Shown here: piece by piece, positions 15,852-23,526 of the stretch
How positions within the stretch are numbered: position 1 is the first letter of the stretch
How the letters are laid out: every line of letters begins with the position of its first letter
Assembly (NCBI RefSeq): GCF_039596395.1
Contig: NZ_JBCNJT010000002.1
Coordinates: 186,001-250,000, forward strand
Length of the DNA: 64,000 bases
Source: Fluviicola sp.
Lineage (GTDB): Bacteria; Bacteroidota; Bacteroidia; Flavobacteriales_D; Crocinitomicaceae
Direction: 5' to 3'
Translations under genes and position numbers: made by a program
Notes under the pieces: model-generated
Seen by the model: the letters and a program-made list of their open reading frames with translations, nothing else
Told to the model about the DNA's origin: nothing
Databases searched by the model: none

Positions 15852-17487
15852 CCTGTTGTTTTTTTCGCTGGAACAAACGTCCGTAAATAACTACTGCCAG
15901 CCATATCAAAGCCGGAACAATGATTACCTGCTTGATCATTCCTTCAAACACCAACAGGTCCGAACGAATAATCAACGGCATATATGCCACCATTCCCAAC
16001 AAGGCTGTCAGTACAAAGAATACCTGTTTGCGTTTCTTTTTAAACGAATGCATCAGGTAAACAGGTACAAGGTAACAAATCGCCAAAAAGAATGCACCCA
16101 AAACAAACCCGAAATACCCGAAATTCAGGTACCAGGACGAAATGTGGTTAATCGTGAATCCCTGGTCATCCGGAAGATGCAGCTGATTCGCATAATAATG
16201 ATACGTATCCTGCTTTTCACTTCCAACCAGGTTTCTCAATGCGATTCCATAAGAAGGGCTTACGTGGTGACTGTAAATTCCGTACATGGAAAAATGGCCG
16301 GCAAACAGTTCATTGGAAAACAAAATATTGGTTCCCGCTTTCAGGATTCGCTCTCCCATCCCCAATTTTTTATATCCGTAGGACACAAACTGGTTGTTGA
16401 TGCGGTAAATCTTCCCGTGATAGATAATCTTGTCCGGGTGTTTTTTGGTCTGGGCCATGAATTCCATCTGCTTCATCACAATGGTATCTCCTTTTGCAAC
16501 AAAGGTGGTATCGCGGTATTTATACGATTCAATAATCCGTTTCGATTTTTCAGGATCTCGGTGCAGGAAATACGTGCGGTCACTCGAATAAATATTTGCT
16601 AGTTTTTGGTTTTCGGGGGAATTCACCATGGCAGTAACCCCTATTTTTTCCATCAGGTTGGAAGCCATCCCGCGCATCGGGTCGTTCAAAGCAAGCACAA
16701 AAAAGAAAACGACGAAAAAGACGCCGTAAAACAATTTGTTCTTGCGGATTGATTTGAAAGGGTAGGAAACATACAAAATGAAAAATAATCCTCCCAAAAA
16801 CAATTCATGACGTGTACCGATGATTGAAAGGTAACTGACCATCAGCAAAAAGCAGAACCAAAACACTACACCCGGCTTTTTGACTACCGCAATTTCTTTG
16901 TCTTTGCGGTAATAAAGCGCCAGGTACCAGGCAAATGAGAACACCATGATCCAGTTGAAATACTGGTGCAGGCTGTAAAGCGGAACGCCTCCCGCACGCA
17001 CATTCGAATAGATCGATTCATGGAGCAGCATAGCACTGATCAACACGTCTTTTACAAAAAACAGGGAACCCATCATGGATACCAGTGCGATCAGCAAAAA
17101 CGGAACCTGGGAAGCTGTAAATGGCTTTCCGGAATGGGTTTCCGCATCCGGGCTTTCCGGAAATTTCCGTTTCAATCGTTTAATTCCGAGGTATACAAAA
17201 CCCTGGAAGATTAAAATAAAAGCTCCGTAGCTGATGATTACCAGGTTGTAAGTGCCGTCGAGGTTTACCATGAACATTTTGTCGAGCAAATAGTAATAGG
17301 CAAACCCGATATCTTTCCCGAATCCGGTGAGACGGTCAAAGACAAACAACCAGGCTCCCATCAATGACCAGAAGTAAAGTACTGCTGTGACGATGGGAAA
17401 AGTGAGGTTTTTATAAATTCTCCATATTCGAACCTGGACAAAGCCGATGGCCACGGAGACAAGAAGTAAGATTAATAAGGCGGTCAT
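15841..17487 (-). CDS. Wzy-like O-antigen/oligosaccharide polymerase
   Basis: A 548-residue membrane protein with roughly a dozen hydrophobic helices and a long hydrophilic segment (about residues 290-420, starting DPMRGMASNLMEKIG) that would lie in the periplasm. Repeat-unit polymerases are very divergent, so the call rests on topology, size and position between a flippase and sugar-nucleotide genes. The C-terminal end is Arg/Lys/Gln-rich. Start and stop overlap neighbouring genes, as for the rest of the operon. Confidence 0.7.
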   Translation of the reverse strand: MTALLILLLVSVAIGFVQVRIWRIYKNLTFPIVTAVLYFWSLMGAWLFVFDRLTGFGKDIGFAYYYLLDKMFMVNLDGTYNLVIISYGAFILIFQGFVYLGIKRLKRKFPESPDAETHSGKPFTASQVPFLLIALVSMMGSLFFVKDVLISAMLLHESIYSNVRAGGVPLYSLHQYFNWIMVFSFAWYLALYYRKDKEIAVVKKPGVVFWFCFLLMVSYLSIIGTRHELFLGGLFFILYVSYPFKSIRKNKLFYGVFFVVFFFVLALNDPMRGMASNLMEKIGVTAMVNSPENQKLANIYSSDRTYFLHRDPEKSKRIIESYKYRDTTFVAKGDTIVMKQMEFMAQTKKHPDKIIYHGKIYRINNQFVSYGYKKLGMGERILKAGTNILFSNELFAGHFSMYGIYSHHVSPSYGIALRNLVGSEKQDTYHYYANQLHLPDDQGFTINHISSWYLNFGYFGFVLGAFFLAICYLVPVYLMHSFKKKRKQVFFVLTALLGMVAYMPLIIRSDLLVFEGMIKQVIIVPALIWLAVVIYGRLFQRKKQQDAG

Positions 17488-18776
17488 AATTTTTTGATTG
17501 ATTGATATGTTTCGATAAAGGTGATCAATCCCAGCAAGGTCATAACTCCTGCAAAGGAAAAAAGATAATAGGTAAAATCAAGGCCCATGTATTTCCCGAT
17601 CCCGATCAGGATTCCGTAAACTCCCAGGCAAATCAGCAGGTTAATGGCATTGCTGGCTTTTACTTTCATGGCGTCCAGGAAGCTTCTCAAAACGATGTAC
17701 AAACAATATCCGAATGCTGAAAGCAACACAATTTTAGAAACCGGAATAATCGAAGGGCGGTAGTCTTTCCCGAGCAGGATCCAGAGGATCGTTTCTGAAA
17801 ACAGGTAAAAAACCGCTACTCCCAACAGGGTTAATCCCAAACACAGCGCCGTAGATACGAAAAAGCGCCTGCGAATCAGTTTCAGGTTTTGTGTCCGCAT
17901 GGCACTCACGATTTCAGGAAGCAAGATCAGTCCCAAAGGTCCGAAAGCTGCTCCTGCAAGGTTCAACAGCGTGAGCGAATAAGCCACATCGCCACCCACC
18001 AATACATTTTTCTCAATATTCAGAATCAGGAAAGTGGGCAATGTTAGCAAGCCTAACAGCGCAAAATCTCCCAAAACACGCGGCAATCCATAAACCAGCA
18101 GCAATTTGCTGTCTGCAATGAACTGTTCTTTTGTAAAGCGGATTTTCATCCGGATCATGTGGTAGGCAATAAAAATTACCAGCGATCCCGTCAGTAGCAC
18201 GATGTTCCAGAACAGCAAGTCGTTGACATTATCGGTAAAATAAACGGAAAATGCGGGTATCAGCCCCACGTTGATCAACTGGACGAAATTAGCCTGGAAT
18301 ACTTTGAACATTCCCCTCAGAAAGCCATAAATAATGGCATGTAGCCCGTAAAGCGAAAGCATCACGGCAATGGGAAGAATGTAGTGGGTATAATTTTCCG
18401 AACCGAAGAACAACCGGGAAACGTAAGATTTACCAATCCAGAGGCCTGTGCAAATAAGTAAAATCGACAGGAACATCCAGATCAAACCGGAGGGCAATAA
18501 GGAACTTCTTCCCGGTTCCAGGCTGACGTAACGTGGAATGGCTACTCCCAGGCCGATCATTAAAAGCGGCTGCAAAAAAGAGATGGATCTGCGAATCAGC
18601 GTATACTCGCTGAATCCGGTATCTTCCAGGTTCGCATTTGCCAGGCGAAAAACCATAAACCCCAGGAACAAAATCAGAAATTCCGTTCCAAAAGTGACAA
18701 TATAGTTCGTATTACCGGGTATTCGTAAACGCAAAGTTTCCTCGTTTAATTTAAGCCTGGTTTGTTGTTCCGCCAA
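17484..18776 (-). CDS. Wzx-type polysaccharide flippase (second of two)
   Basis: A 430-residue protein with twelve to fourteen hydrophobic helices in the MOP-superfamily pattern; the first helix is TFGTEFLILFLGFMVFRLA at about residue 29. No ATG is present near the N terminus: the frame begins at a TTG at 18776, preceded by a 26-base overlap with the DUF3467 gene. I give that TTG as the start with caution. It is the first gene of the polysaccharide operon and overlaps the polymerase gene by 4 bases. Confidence 0.83.
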   Translation of the reverse strand: MAEQQTRLKLNEETLRLRIPGNTNYIVTFGTEFLILFLGFMVFRLANANLEDTGFSEYTLIRRSISFLQPLLMIGLGVAIPRYVSLEPGRSSLLPSGLIWMFLSILLICTGLWIGKSYVSRLFFGSENYTHYILPIAVMLSLYGLHAIIYGFLRGMFKVFQANFVQLINVGLIPAFSVYFTDNVNDLLFWNIVLLTGSLVIFIAYHMIRMKIRFTKEQFIADSKLLLVYGLPRVLGDFALLGLLTLPTFLILNIEKNVLVGGDVAYSLTLLNLAGAAFGPLGLILLPEIVSAMRTQNLKLIRRRFFVSTALCLGLTLLGVAVFYLFSETILWILLGKDYRPSIIPVSKIVLLSAFGYCLYIVLRSFLDAMKVKASNAINLLICLGVYGILIGIGKYMGLDFTYYLFSFAGVMTLLGLITFIETYQSIKKL

Positions 18777-19059
18777 AATTCATGGGTGGAAACGGAGGTG
18801 TATCAATGTCATTAATGACTCCGTTCACCTGCTCATATTTTTGGACATTCTCAGCCAATGCACGCATCAAGCGTTTTGCATTCTGCGGAGACATCACTAC
18901 TCTTGAGCGCACTTTTGCTTTCGGCATTCCCGGCATCATTTGAATAAAATCCACCACAAATTCGGATTGTGAATGCGTGATAATTGCCAAATTGGAATAA
19001 ACACCTTCTGCCAATTCTTCGTTTAGCTCAATGTTGATCTGATTGTCGTTCTTTTCCAT
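18751..19059 (-). CDS. DUF3467 family protein
   Basis: A 102-residue cytoplasmic protein. It matches the DUF3467 pattern: short acidic N terminus, ELAEGVYSNLAIITHSQSEFVVDF, the MPGMPKAKVRSRVVMSPQNAKRLMRALAENVQKYE core, and a Pro/Gly-rich tail. Function of the family is unknown. I chose the ATG at 19059; the open frame runs 68 codons further upstream, but that part encodes an unrelated hydrophobic stretch and overlaps the divergent transporter promoter. It overlaps the flippase start by 26 bases, so it may be cotranscribed with the polysaccharide genes. Confidence 0.87.
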   Translation of the reverse strand: MEKNDNQINIELNEELAEGVYSNLAIITHSQSEFVVDFIQMMPGMPKAKVRSRVVMSPQNAKRLMRALAENVQKYEQVNGVINDIDTPPFPPMNFGGTTNQA

Positions 19060-19227
19060 GCGACGAAAATACGAAAACAGAATGAGAAACAGAGCGAGAA
19101 TGAGAACCAGAATCGCAGGGAGAACCAAAATGAGACTGTGAAGCATGTGGCAGGATGATGTTCCAAGAATCCACTGTTCCTGCAAAAAAGTCCCGGATTC
19201 ATCAATCGGAAGTCGTTGAATATTGAT

Positions 19228-19235
19228 TAATTTTG
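19228..19235 (+). promoter_or_regulatory. -7 promoter element TAATTTTG, 4 nt before an ATG
   Basis: Exact TAnnTTTG that ends 4 nt before the ATG at 19240. The same spacing is seen at 301-308, 55996-56003 and 57309-57316, and predicts a leaderless or nearly leaderless transcript. Confidence 0.5.
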
Positions 19236-19239
19236 CGCC

Positions 19240-20121
19240 ATGGAAGAAAAACAGAGTTCTCAATCGCTACTGACCATCCTGATGGTTTGCAGTATGATCA
19301 TTTGGGGAATCAGCTGGCCGGCAAATAAGGTATTAACCTCCTTCGGAAGTCCTGTTGCCTTGGGTGTTTTTCGTTACGCTTTTGTTATCGTCAGCCTGTT
19401 GCTTCTGTTAATTCCCTTAAAAACGAAATTTATCATTTCCCGGAAAGGAATTCCTTTTATGGTTTGTGCCGGAATTCTTATGGCAACTTACAATTACACC
19501 TTCCTGGCCGGATTAAAGAACGGTAGCCCGGGAGCAGGCGGAATTTTGGTAACTACTTTGAACCCGGTAATGGCTTACGGACTGGGCATGCTCATCGACT
19601 GGAAAAGGCCCACCAGGAATGAATTCATCGGATTATTGTTCGGGATAACAGCCGGGTTAAGCCTTTTAAAAGTTTGGGGAAATGACGATATCTTTGCCAC
19701 ACCCGGCAATCTTTACTTCCTGCTAAGTGCCCTGATTTGGGCAGTTATGAGCAAATTTACATCGAAATCTGCGAAATACGGTTCTCCCTTCGCTTTCACC
19801 TGGTGGATGTACGTGGTAACACTGGCTTGCCTGGTTCCTTTCGTAAACTTTACAGAAATCGGTCAATTAATCCAGGAAACGGATATGCGTTTCTGGGGAA
19901 ATGTGCTTTTCTCAAGTGTCATTACGGTGACGCTGGCTACCACCACATACTTTTTCGCGACTTCTAAAATCGGGGCTGAAAAGGCCAGCAGTTTTATCTT
20001 TATTGTACCTTTCAGTGCTGCGCTGTTTTCTTTTGCCATCCTGGGCGAAAAGCTGGAAATCCATACGATTATCGGCGGGTTGCTGGGTATCGCGGCCGTT
20101 TATATGATCAACCGGAAGTAA
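19240..20121 (+). CDS. EamA/DMT family transporter
   Basis: A 293-residue inner-membrane protein with ten hydrophobic helices in two repeated halves, the architecture of EamA (RhaT/YdcZ-like) transporters. Typical segments are IIWGISWPANKVL (first helix), YTFLAGLKNGSPGAGGILVTTLNPV, and the second-half equivalents ending FSFAILGEKLEIHTIIGGLLGIAAVYMI. Substrates of the family include amino acids, nucleobases and drugs; none can be assigned. It diverges from DUF3467 and stands alone. Confidence 0.87.
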   Translation: MEEKQSSQSLLTILMVCSMIIWGISWPANKVLTSFGSPVALGVFRYAFVIVSLLLLLIPLKTKFIISRKGIPFMVCAGILMATYNYTFLAGLKNGSPGAGGILVTTLNPVMAYGLGMLIDWKRPTRNEFIGLLFGITAGLSLLKVWGNDDIFATPGNLYFLLSALIWAVMSKFTSKSAKYGSPFAFTWWMYVVTLACLVPFVNFTEIGQLIQETDMRFWGNVLFSSVITVTLATTTYFFATSKIGAEKASSFIFIVPFSAALFSFAILGEKLEIHTIIGGLLGIAAVYMINRK

Positions 20122-20171
20122 CCAGGTGATCCCGGATGCGTTATATTCCGAAACAAGTCTTTTATTTTGCC

Positions 20172-20179
20172 TATTTTTG
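20172..20179 (+). promoter_or_regulatory. -7 promoter element TATTTTTG
   Basis: Exact TAnnTTTG, 19 nt before the ATG at 20199; supports the shorter start of the downstream lipoprotein. Confidence 0.45.
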
Positions 20180-20198
20180 TCTCTCGAAAACACTAAAC

Positions 20199-21128
20199 AT
20201 GAAAAAACTAACGCTTCTATTTGTCCTGCTTGCAGCAATCTCAGTAGGATGTAAGAAAAAAGGCTGTACGGATGCCAACGCAACGAACTACAACGCCAAT
20301 GCAAATTCCGATGACGGAAGTTGTACGTATCCTGAAGAAGAGACTGAAACAGGTCCTTACTTAATCGTAAAATTGCATTTTGATTCCCTGGCACCTCGCC
20401 TGGATAATTTCGGAAACCCGGCAACGATTCCTGCGGATCATGCTGCCCAGTCGCCGGTATTTTACGGAATGAGTGCACACTACATTGAATTTGCTCAAAA
20501 TATGTACACCCAATTGGGAGCAGGTGAAATCCTGTACCACGGAGCGGAAACAACAGCAGGCGGAGCCAACGCGGTTGATTTCAGCAAAGCGATTATCAAA
20601 GGAGACAACGAAGTTTTCATGAAAATTCCTTTGAAGAACATTTCTCCGGATACTTATAATTGGGTGCGTATGTCTTTGACTTACCAGAACTATTCGCTTG
20701 ATTACCGCTACAACGGTGCTGATTACAACGGACGTCTGGCTTCTTTCGTAGGTTTCAACACATATATTACCAACTACAAAGTATGGAACACAACTGTGAA
20801 CATCAACGGGAATAAATTACAAGGTTACTGGGCATTTGAAAACCTGGGAATCGTAGTTCAGGGCCAGGCAACGGCAACAACAGTTCCGAATCCATTATCG
20901 GCAACATCTCCGGTACCGGCAGGTTCATGCGTAGTAACGGGTAATTTTGATACGCCTTTTACCATTACAGGAAACGAAACACAGGATATCATTTGTACGA
21001 TGTCTCTTTCCACCAACAAAAGTTTTGAGTGGTACGATGCCAACACAGATGGGAAATACGAACCGGGAGCAGGAGATTATCCGACAGATATGGGATTGAG
21101 AGGTTTGAAACCGATTATTTCTCAGTAA
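20199..21128 (+). CDS. Secreted lipoprotein with a Bacteroidota DDGSC motif
   Basis: A 309-residue protein with lipobox ISVGC (Cys at residue 18). Right after it comes KKKGCTDANATNYNANA followed by NSDDGSC, a short Cys-bounded, Asp/Asn-rich repeat common in secreted proteins of marine and freshwater Bacteroidota and probably Ca-binding. The remaining 260 residues (YLIVKLHFDSLAPRLDN and onward) look like a beta-rich domain with no family I can name. A long in-frame extension upstream to 20136 is rejected because it would read through the -7 box. A strong terminator follows. Confidence 0.75.
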   Translation: MKKLTLLFVLLAAISVGCKKKGCTDANATNYNANANSDDGSCTYPEEETETGPYLIVKLHFDSLAPRLDNFGNPATIPADHAAQSPVFYGMSAHYIEFAQNMYTQLGAGEILYHGAETTAGGANAVDFSKAIIKGDNEVFMKIPLKNISPDTYNWVRMSLTYQNYSLDYRYNGADYNGRLASFVGFNTYITNYKVWNTTVNINGNKLQGYWAFENLGIVVQGQATATTVPNPLSATSPVPAGSCVVTGNFDTPFTITGNETQDIICTMSLSTNKSFEWYDANTDGKYEPGAGDYPTDMGLRGLKPIISQ

Positions 21129-21148
21129 TATCCAATCTATTGATTTTG

Positions 21149-21178
21149 AAAGGAGTTCTTTACGGAGCTCCTTTTTTA
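21149..21178 (+). terminator. Rho-independent terminator
   Basis: Ten-base-pair stem (AAAGGAGTTC at 21149-21158 with GAGCTCCTTT at 21165-21174, one G-U pair), six-base loop, then a T-run. Ends the lipoprotein gene. Confidence 0.8.
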
Positions 21179-21223
21179 TTTCCCAATAAATGCTAATCTC
21201 TCAGCGAACAAACGGAATGTTTC

Positions 21224-21231
21224 TAATTTTG
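21224..21231 (+). promoter_or_regulatory. -7 promoter element TAATTTTG
   Basis: Exact TAnnTTTG, 23 nt before the ATG at 21255 of the outer-membrane barrel gene. Confidence 0.45.
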
Positions 21232-21254
21232 GCCCACATCGACAAACAATTTTT

Positions 21255-21884
21255 ATGAAAAAAATCACCTTAATCGGTGCCTTGATCTTAGGCACAACCG
21301 TTTACGGACAAAAAGGATCCTGGTATCTGGGAGGAAGTGCAGGTGCTTCTATGGGAAATACCACAAACGGAGGTTTGTCTCAAAAAAGAGCTACCTGGAA
21401 TGTTTCCCCGGAAGTTGGAACTTTTTTAACGGATCATATTCAATTGGGGTTTGGAATTGGCTATGCTGGCTCCTCCGTTTCCAACAAAGACCAGACAAAA
21501 ACCAAATCGTATGGTTTGGGAGGAAGCATCCATTCACGGTACTTATTCGGGAAAAATAACTTCAAGCCGTTTTTAGGGATCGGAGTTTCCTACAATGCCG
21601 GCAGATCAAGTACCGCTACCTATTGGGGTCCGGAAAACGGGTACATTGTTTTTCCGAACGATAGTTACAACCAGCAAACGTTGAATGCCAGTTTAACCGC
21701 CGGATTTTTCTACGATTTGTCTCCCCGATTCTCCGTATTCGGATCTATGAATGTTCTCGGATATAATGAAATGCATTATGGTGGCTCTGTTTTCCGGGAT
21801 TTGGGATTTAATGCAAGTACTTTAGCCAGTCGTTTTTCAATCGGATTGTACTACACCTTTAAAAAAGGCAAGTCTGCCGAATAA
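21255..21884 (+). CDS. Outer-membrane beta-barrel protein
   Basis: A 209-residue protein with a Sec signal peptide (residues 1-18, ending TVYGQ) and alternating amphipathic beta strands rich in Gly and aromatic residues: WYLGGSAGASMG, IQLGFGIGYAGSS, FKPFLGIGVSYNAG, and a last strand RFSIGLYYTFKK. This is the pattern of eight-stranded OmpX/OmpW-like barrels (PF13505 type). It presumably sits in the outer membrane; whether it is a pore, adhesin or structural protein cannot be told. Single gene with its own promoter and terminator. Confidence 0.8.
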   Translation: MKKITLIGALILGTTVYGQKGSWYLGGSAGASMGNTTNGGLSQKRATWNVSPEVGTFLTDHIQLGFGIGYAGSSVSNKDQTKTKSYGLGGSIHSRYLFGKNNFKPFLGIGVSYNAGRSSTATYWGPENGYIVFPNDSYNQQTLNASLTAGFFYDLSPRFSVFGSMNVLGYNEMHYGGSVFRDLGFNASTLASRFSIGLYYTFKKGKSAE

Positions 21885-21892
21885 TATGCAAG

Positions 21893-21919
21893 AAACCGGT
21901 CACTGAATCGGTTTTTTTA
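21893..21919. terminator. Convergent terminator hairpin
   Basis: AAACCG (21893-21898) pairs with CGGTTT (21909-21914) and is followed by more T. It lies between the stop codons of two convergent genes and serves mainly the plus-strand barrel gene. Confidence 0.65.
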
Positions 21920-22447
21920 TTTTTGTTTCGTAGCATTTGCACGGGTTTCTTCAATTTCCCTGGCGCTTGCTTTATGCACTTCAAAGAAATACTGGAAACT
22001 TGTACTTCGCATCCGGCGGGCATAAATGGATACCGGCCCGCCTTCCGGTTGCGATATTTCAAAAACATAAGGGTAAACCGTCGGGCTGTTGAAACTGTTC
22101 GTAGCATGCACACGAATAGTCGACACACCATCAACAACCACTGTTTCCAAACTATCCACTGTTCCATTGAAAAAGAAGGAAGTCTTAGGAGTTCGGGCTG
22201 CCACACTGATCTTCCCCTCTTCTACCTGGAAAAAATTCAGTCCACCGACTACCGTTCTCCTGTCGGGATTTCGTGGATCCGTGTAAACCCGGTCAATCAT
22301 GTAAAAACAGGTAATGTCATCTTTGGCAACTGCTGTTTTTGCACCAGAACCGGAATGCCTGGCTTGTTCGATTTGAGCACAACACGTATTCGAAAAAAGG
22401 AAACCAACGAAAGCAATACCTGCTATTTTCTTCAAAAGATCATTCAT
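21917..22447 (-). CDS. Hypothetical secreted protein
   Basis: A 176-residue protein with a signal peptide (hydrophobic residues 8-19, then NTCCAQ; the paired Cys could also serve as a lipoprotein signal). The mature sequence contains VDSLETVVVDGVSTIRVHATNSFNSPTVYPYVFEIS, suggesting beta structure, and a charged C-terminal helix (VHKASAREIEETRANATKQK). I do not recognise a family. It is transcribed toward the barrel gene and is separated from the T9SS gene upstream by a terminator. Confidence 0.65.
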   Translation of the reverse strand: MNDLLKKIAGIAFVGFLFSNTCCAQIEQARHSGSGAKTAVAKDDITCFYMIDRVYTDPRNPDRRTVVGGLNFFQVEEGKISVAARTPKTSFFFNGTVDSLETVVVDGVSTIRVHATNSFNSPTVYPYVFEISQPEGGPVSIYARRMRSTSFQYFFEVHKASAREIEETRANATKQK

Positions 22448-22488
22448 AACGCAATGTATTTTGAGATTACATGTATCTAAAAATAAAA

Positions 22489-22513
22489 AATCCCGAACTC
22501 AATATCCGGGATT
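22489..22513 (-). terminator. Terminator of the T9SS gene at 22528
   Basis: AATCCCG (22489-22495) and CGGGATT (22507-22513) form a seven-base-pair stem; on the minus strand it is followed by a T-rich run. Confidence 0.7.
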
Positions 22514-22527
22514 TCTGTTTATTTAAA

Positions 22528-23415
22528 TTACATTTTTTGGAATCTCAGCACCTTTTGATTCCCATTCGCTGAAAGCAAATAGATTCCGCTTTTCAAATCA
22601 CTGATGGAGATCGCTGCATTTATCCCGGACAAAGGAATTTGTTTGATGAATATTCCGCTAATATTATAAATGGCCAGATCAGTTATCAACCCCAAATCTC
22701 CGGAAAGATTAAACGATTCGGACACCGGATTCGGAAACAACTCAATCTGAAGCAAATGCGCCTCATTGATTCCCAAATCGCACATAATTGTCCAGGGGGT
22801 TTCCTGTCCCGGAGGAGTTTGCTCTCCGTCTTCACGGTAACAAATCTGGTGTTCGCCGGCTTCAAATCCGTTGACGTTTATTAATCCTTCGTACGTATTG
22901 TAATCAAAAGAAATATTTGGCTGTGGCAGCACTTCCAGATGATAGGTTGCGCTGTATGTTCCGTTTGCTTCAAGAATACTGTCTACCGCCGTTACCTGCA
23001 AGGTATCACAGGTATTACAATAGTCATCTATAAAAGGTATATAACTCCTAAACGCATTCAAAAAAACGGAACTGTCTGTCAATAATGCCCCGGTAGTTAG
23101 AAACGGGCTTATGGTTATTTCCTTTTCCTGGTTGTTCAGGTCAATAAAAAAACGTCTCTGATTAGGGATATCTTCTCTGACTCCTCCGGCATAAACGCCA
23201 AACTGGAAAATGCGCACATAATGCTGCCCTCCAATGAGTGTATCTCCGGACCAGATTGTCTTATGAAAGTTTTCTACATTTTGACTTCCGTCCCAATGTT
23301 GATGCTGATACACATATTGTGTGTAGTCCCCGTGCAGCGGCTGGTAATTGATGGTCTGAGCATCCAGGAATGAGCAACATAACATGCTGAATGCAAAAAA
23401 TAAAATTTTCTTCAT
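22528..23415 (-). CDS. T9SS type A sorting-domain protein, unknown cargo domain
   Basis: A 295-residue secreted protein. Signal peptide at 1-19 (ending FLDAQ), a central part of about 195 residues with a few Cys (CNTC, and two near residue 195-215) and no recognised domain, and a C-terminal T9SS type A sorting domain from about residue 225 (IELFPNPVSESFNLSG to the end at VLRFQKM). It should be exported across the outer membrane and attached to the surface or released. A 7-bp inverted repeat lies just upstream of the ATG. Confidence 0.8.
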   Translation of the reverse strand: MKKILFFAFSMLCCSFLDAQTINYQPLHGDYTQYVYQHQHWDGSQNVENFHKTIWSGDTLIGGQHYVRIFQFGVYAGGVREDIPNQRRFFIDLNNQEKEITISPFLTTGALLTDSSVFLNAFRSYIPFIDDYCNTCDTLQVTAVDSILEANGTYSATYHLEVLPQPNISFDYNTYEGLINVNGFEAGEHQICYREDGEQTPPGQETPWTIMCDLGINEAHLLQIELFPNPVSESFNLSGDLGLITDLAIYNISGIFIKQIPLSGINAAISISDLKSGIYLLSANGNQKVLRFQKM

Positions 23416-23426
23416 ACAAAATCGAT

Positions 23427-23445
23427 TTAGATGTTTACCATCTAA
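23427..23445. promoter_or_regulatory. Inverted repeat upstream of a T9SS gene
   Basis: TTAGATG (23427-23433) and CATCTAA (23439-23445) with a 5-base spacer, 12 bases upstream of the ATG at 23415. It could be an operator or a 5'-UTR hairpin; nothing more can be said. Confidence 0.3.
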
Positions 23446-23471
23446 TACCTAAAAGTACAAATGGTTGGAAA

Positions 23472-23506
23472 AAAAATCCCCCTGAGATACTGTCAGGGGG
23501 ATTTTT
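23472..23506 (-). terminator. Terminator of the rpoBC operon
   Basis: A 14-base-pair perfect stem (23472-23485 with 23493-23506), loop of seven bases, core CCCCCTGA/TCAGGGGG, with T residues on the 3' side of the minus strand. It lies about 20 bases after the rpoC stop. Confidence 0.9.
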
Positions 23507-23526
23507 ATTTATGAGATAATCAAATC

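Noticed and set aside
19060-19263. Hydrophobic N-terminal extension of DUF3467 as a membrane anchor
   Set aside because: DUF3467 proteins are about 100 residues and start near the chosen ATG; the extension crosses the divergent promoter and start codon of the EamA gene.
20136-20198. N-terminal extension of the DDGSC lipoprotein
   Set aside because: The extension covers the -7 promoter box and would place 21 residues before a perfect lipoprotein signal peptide.
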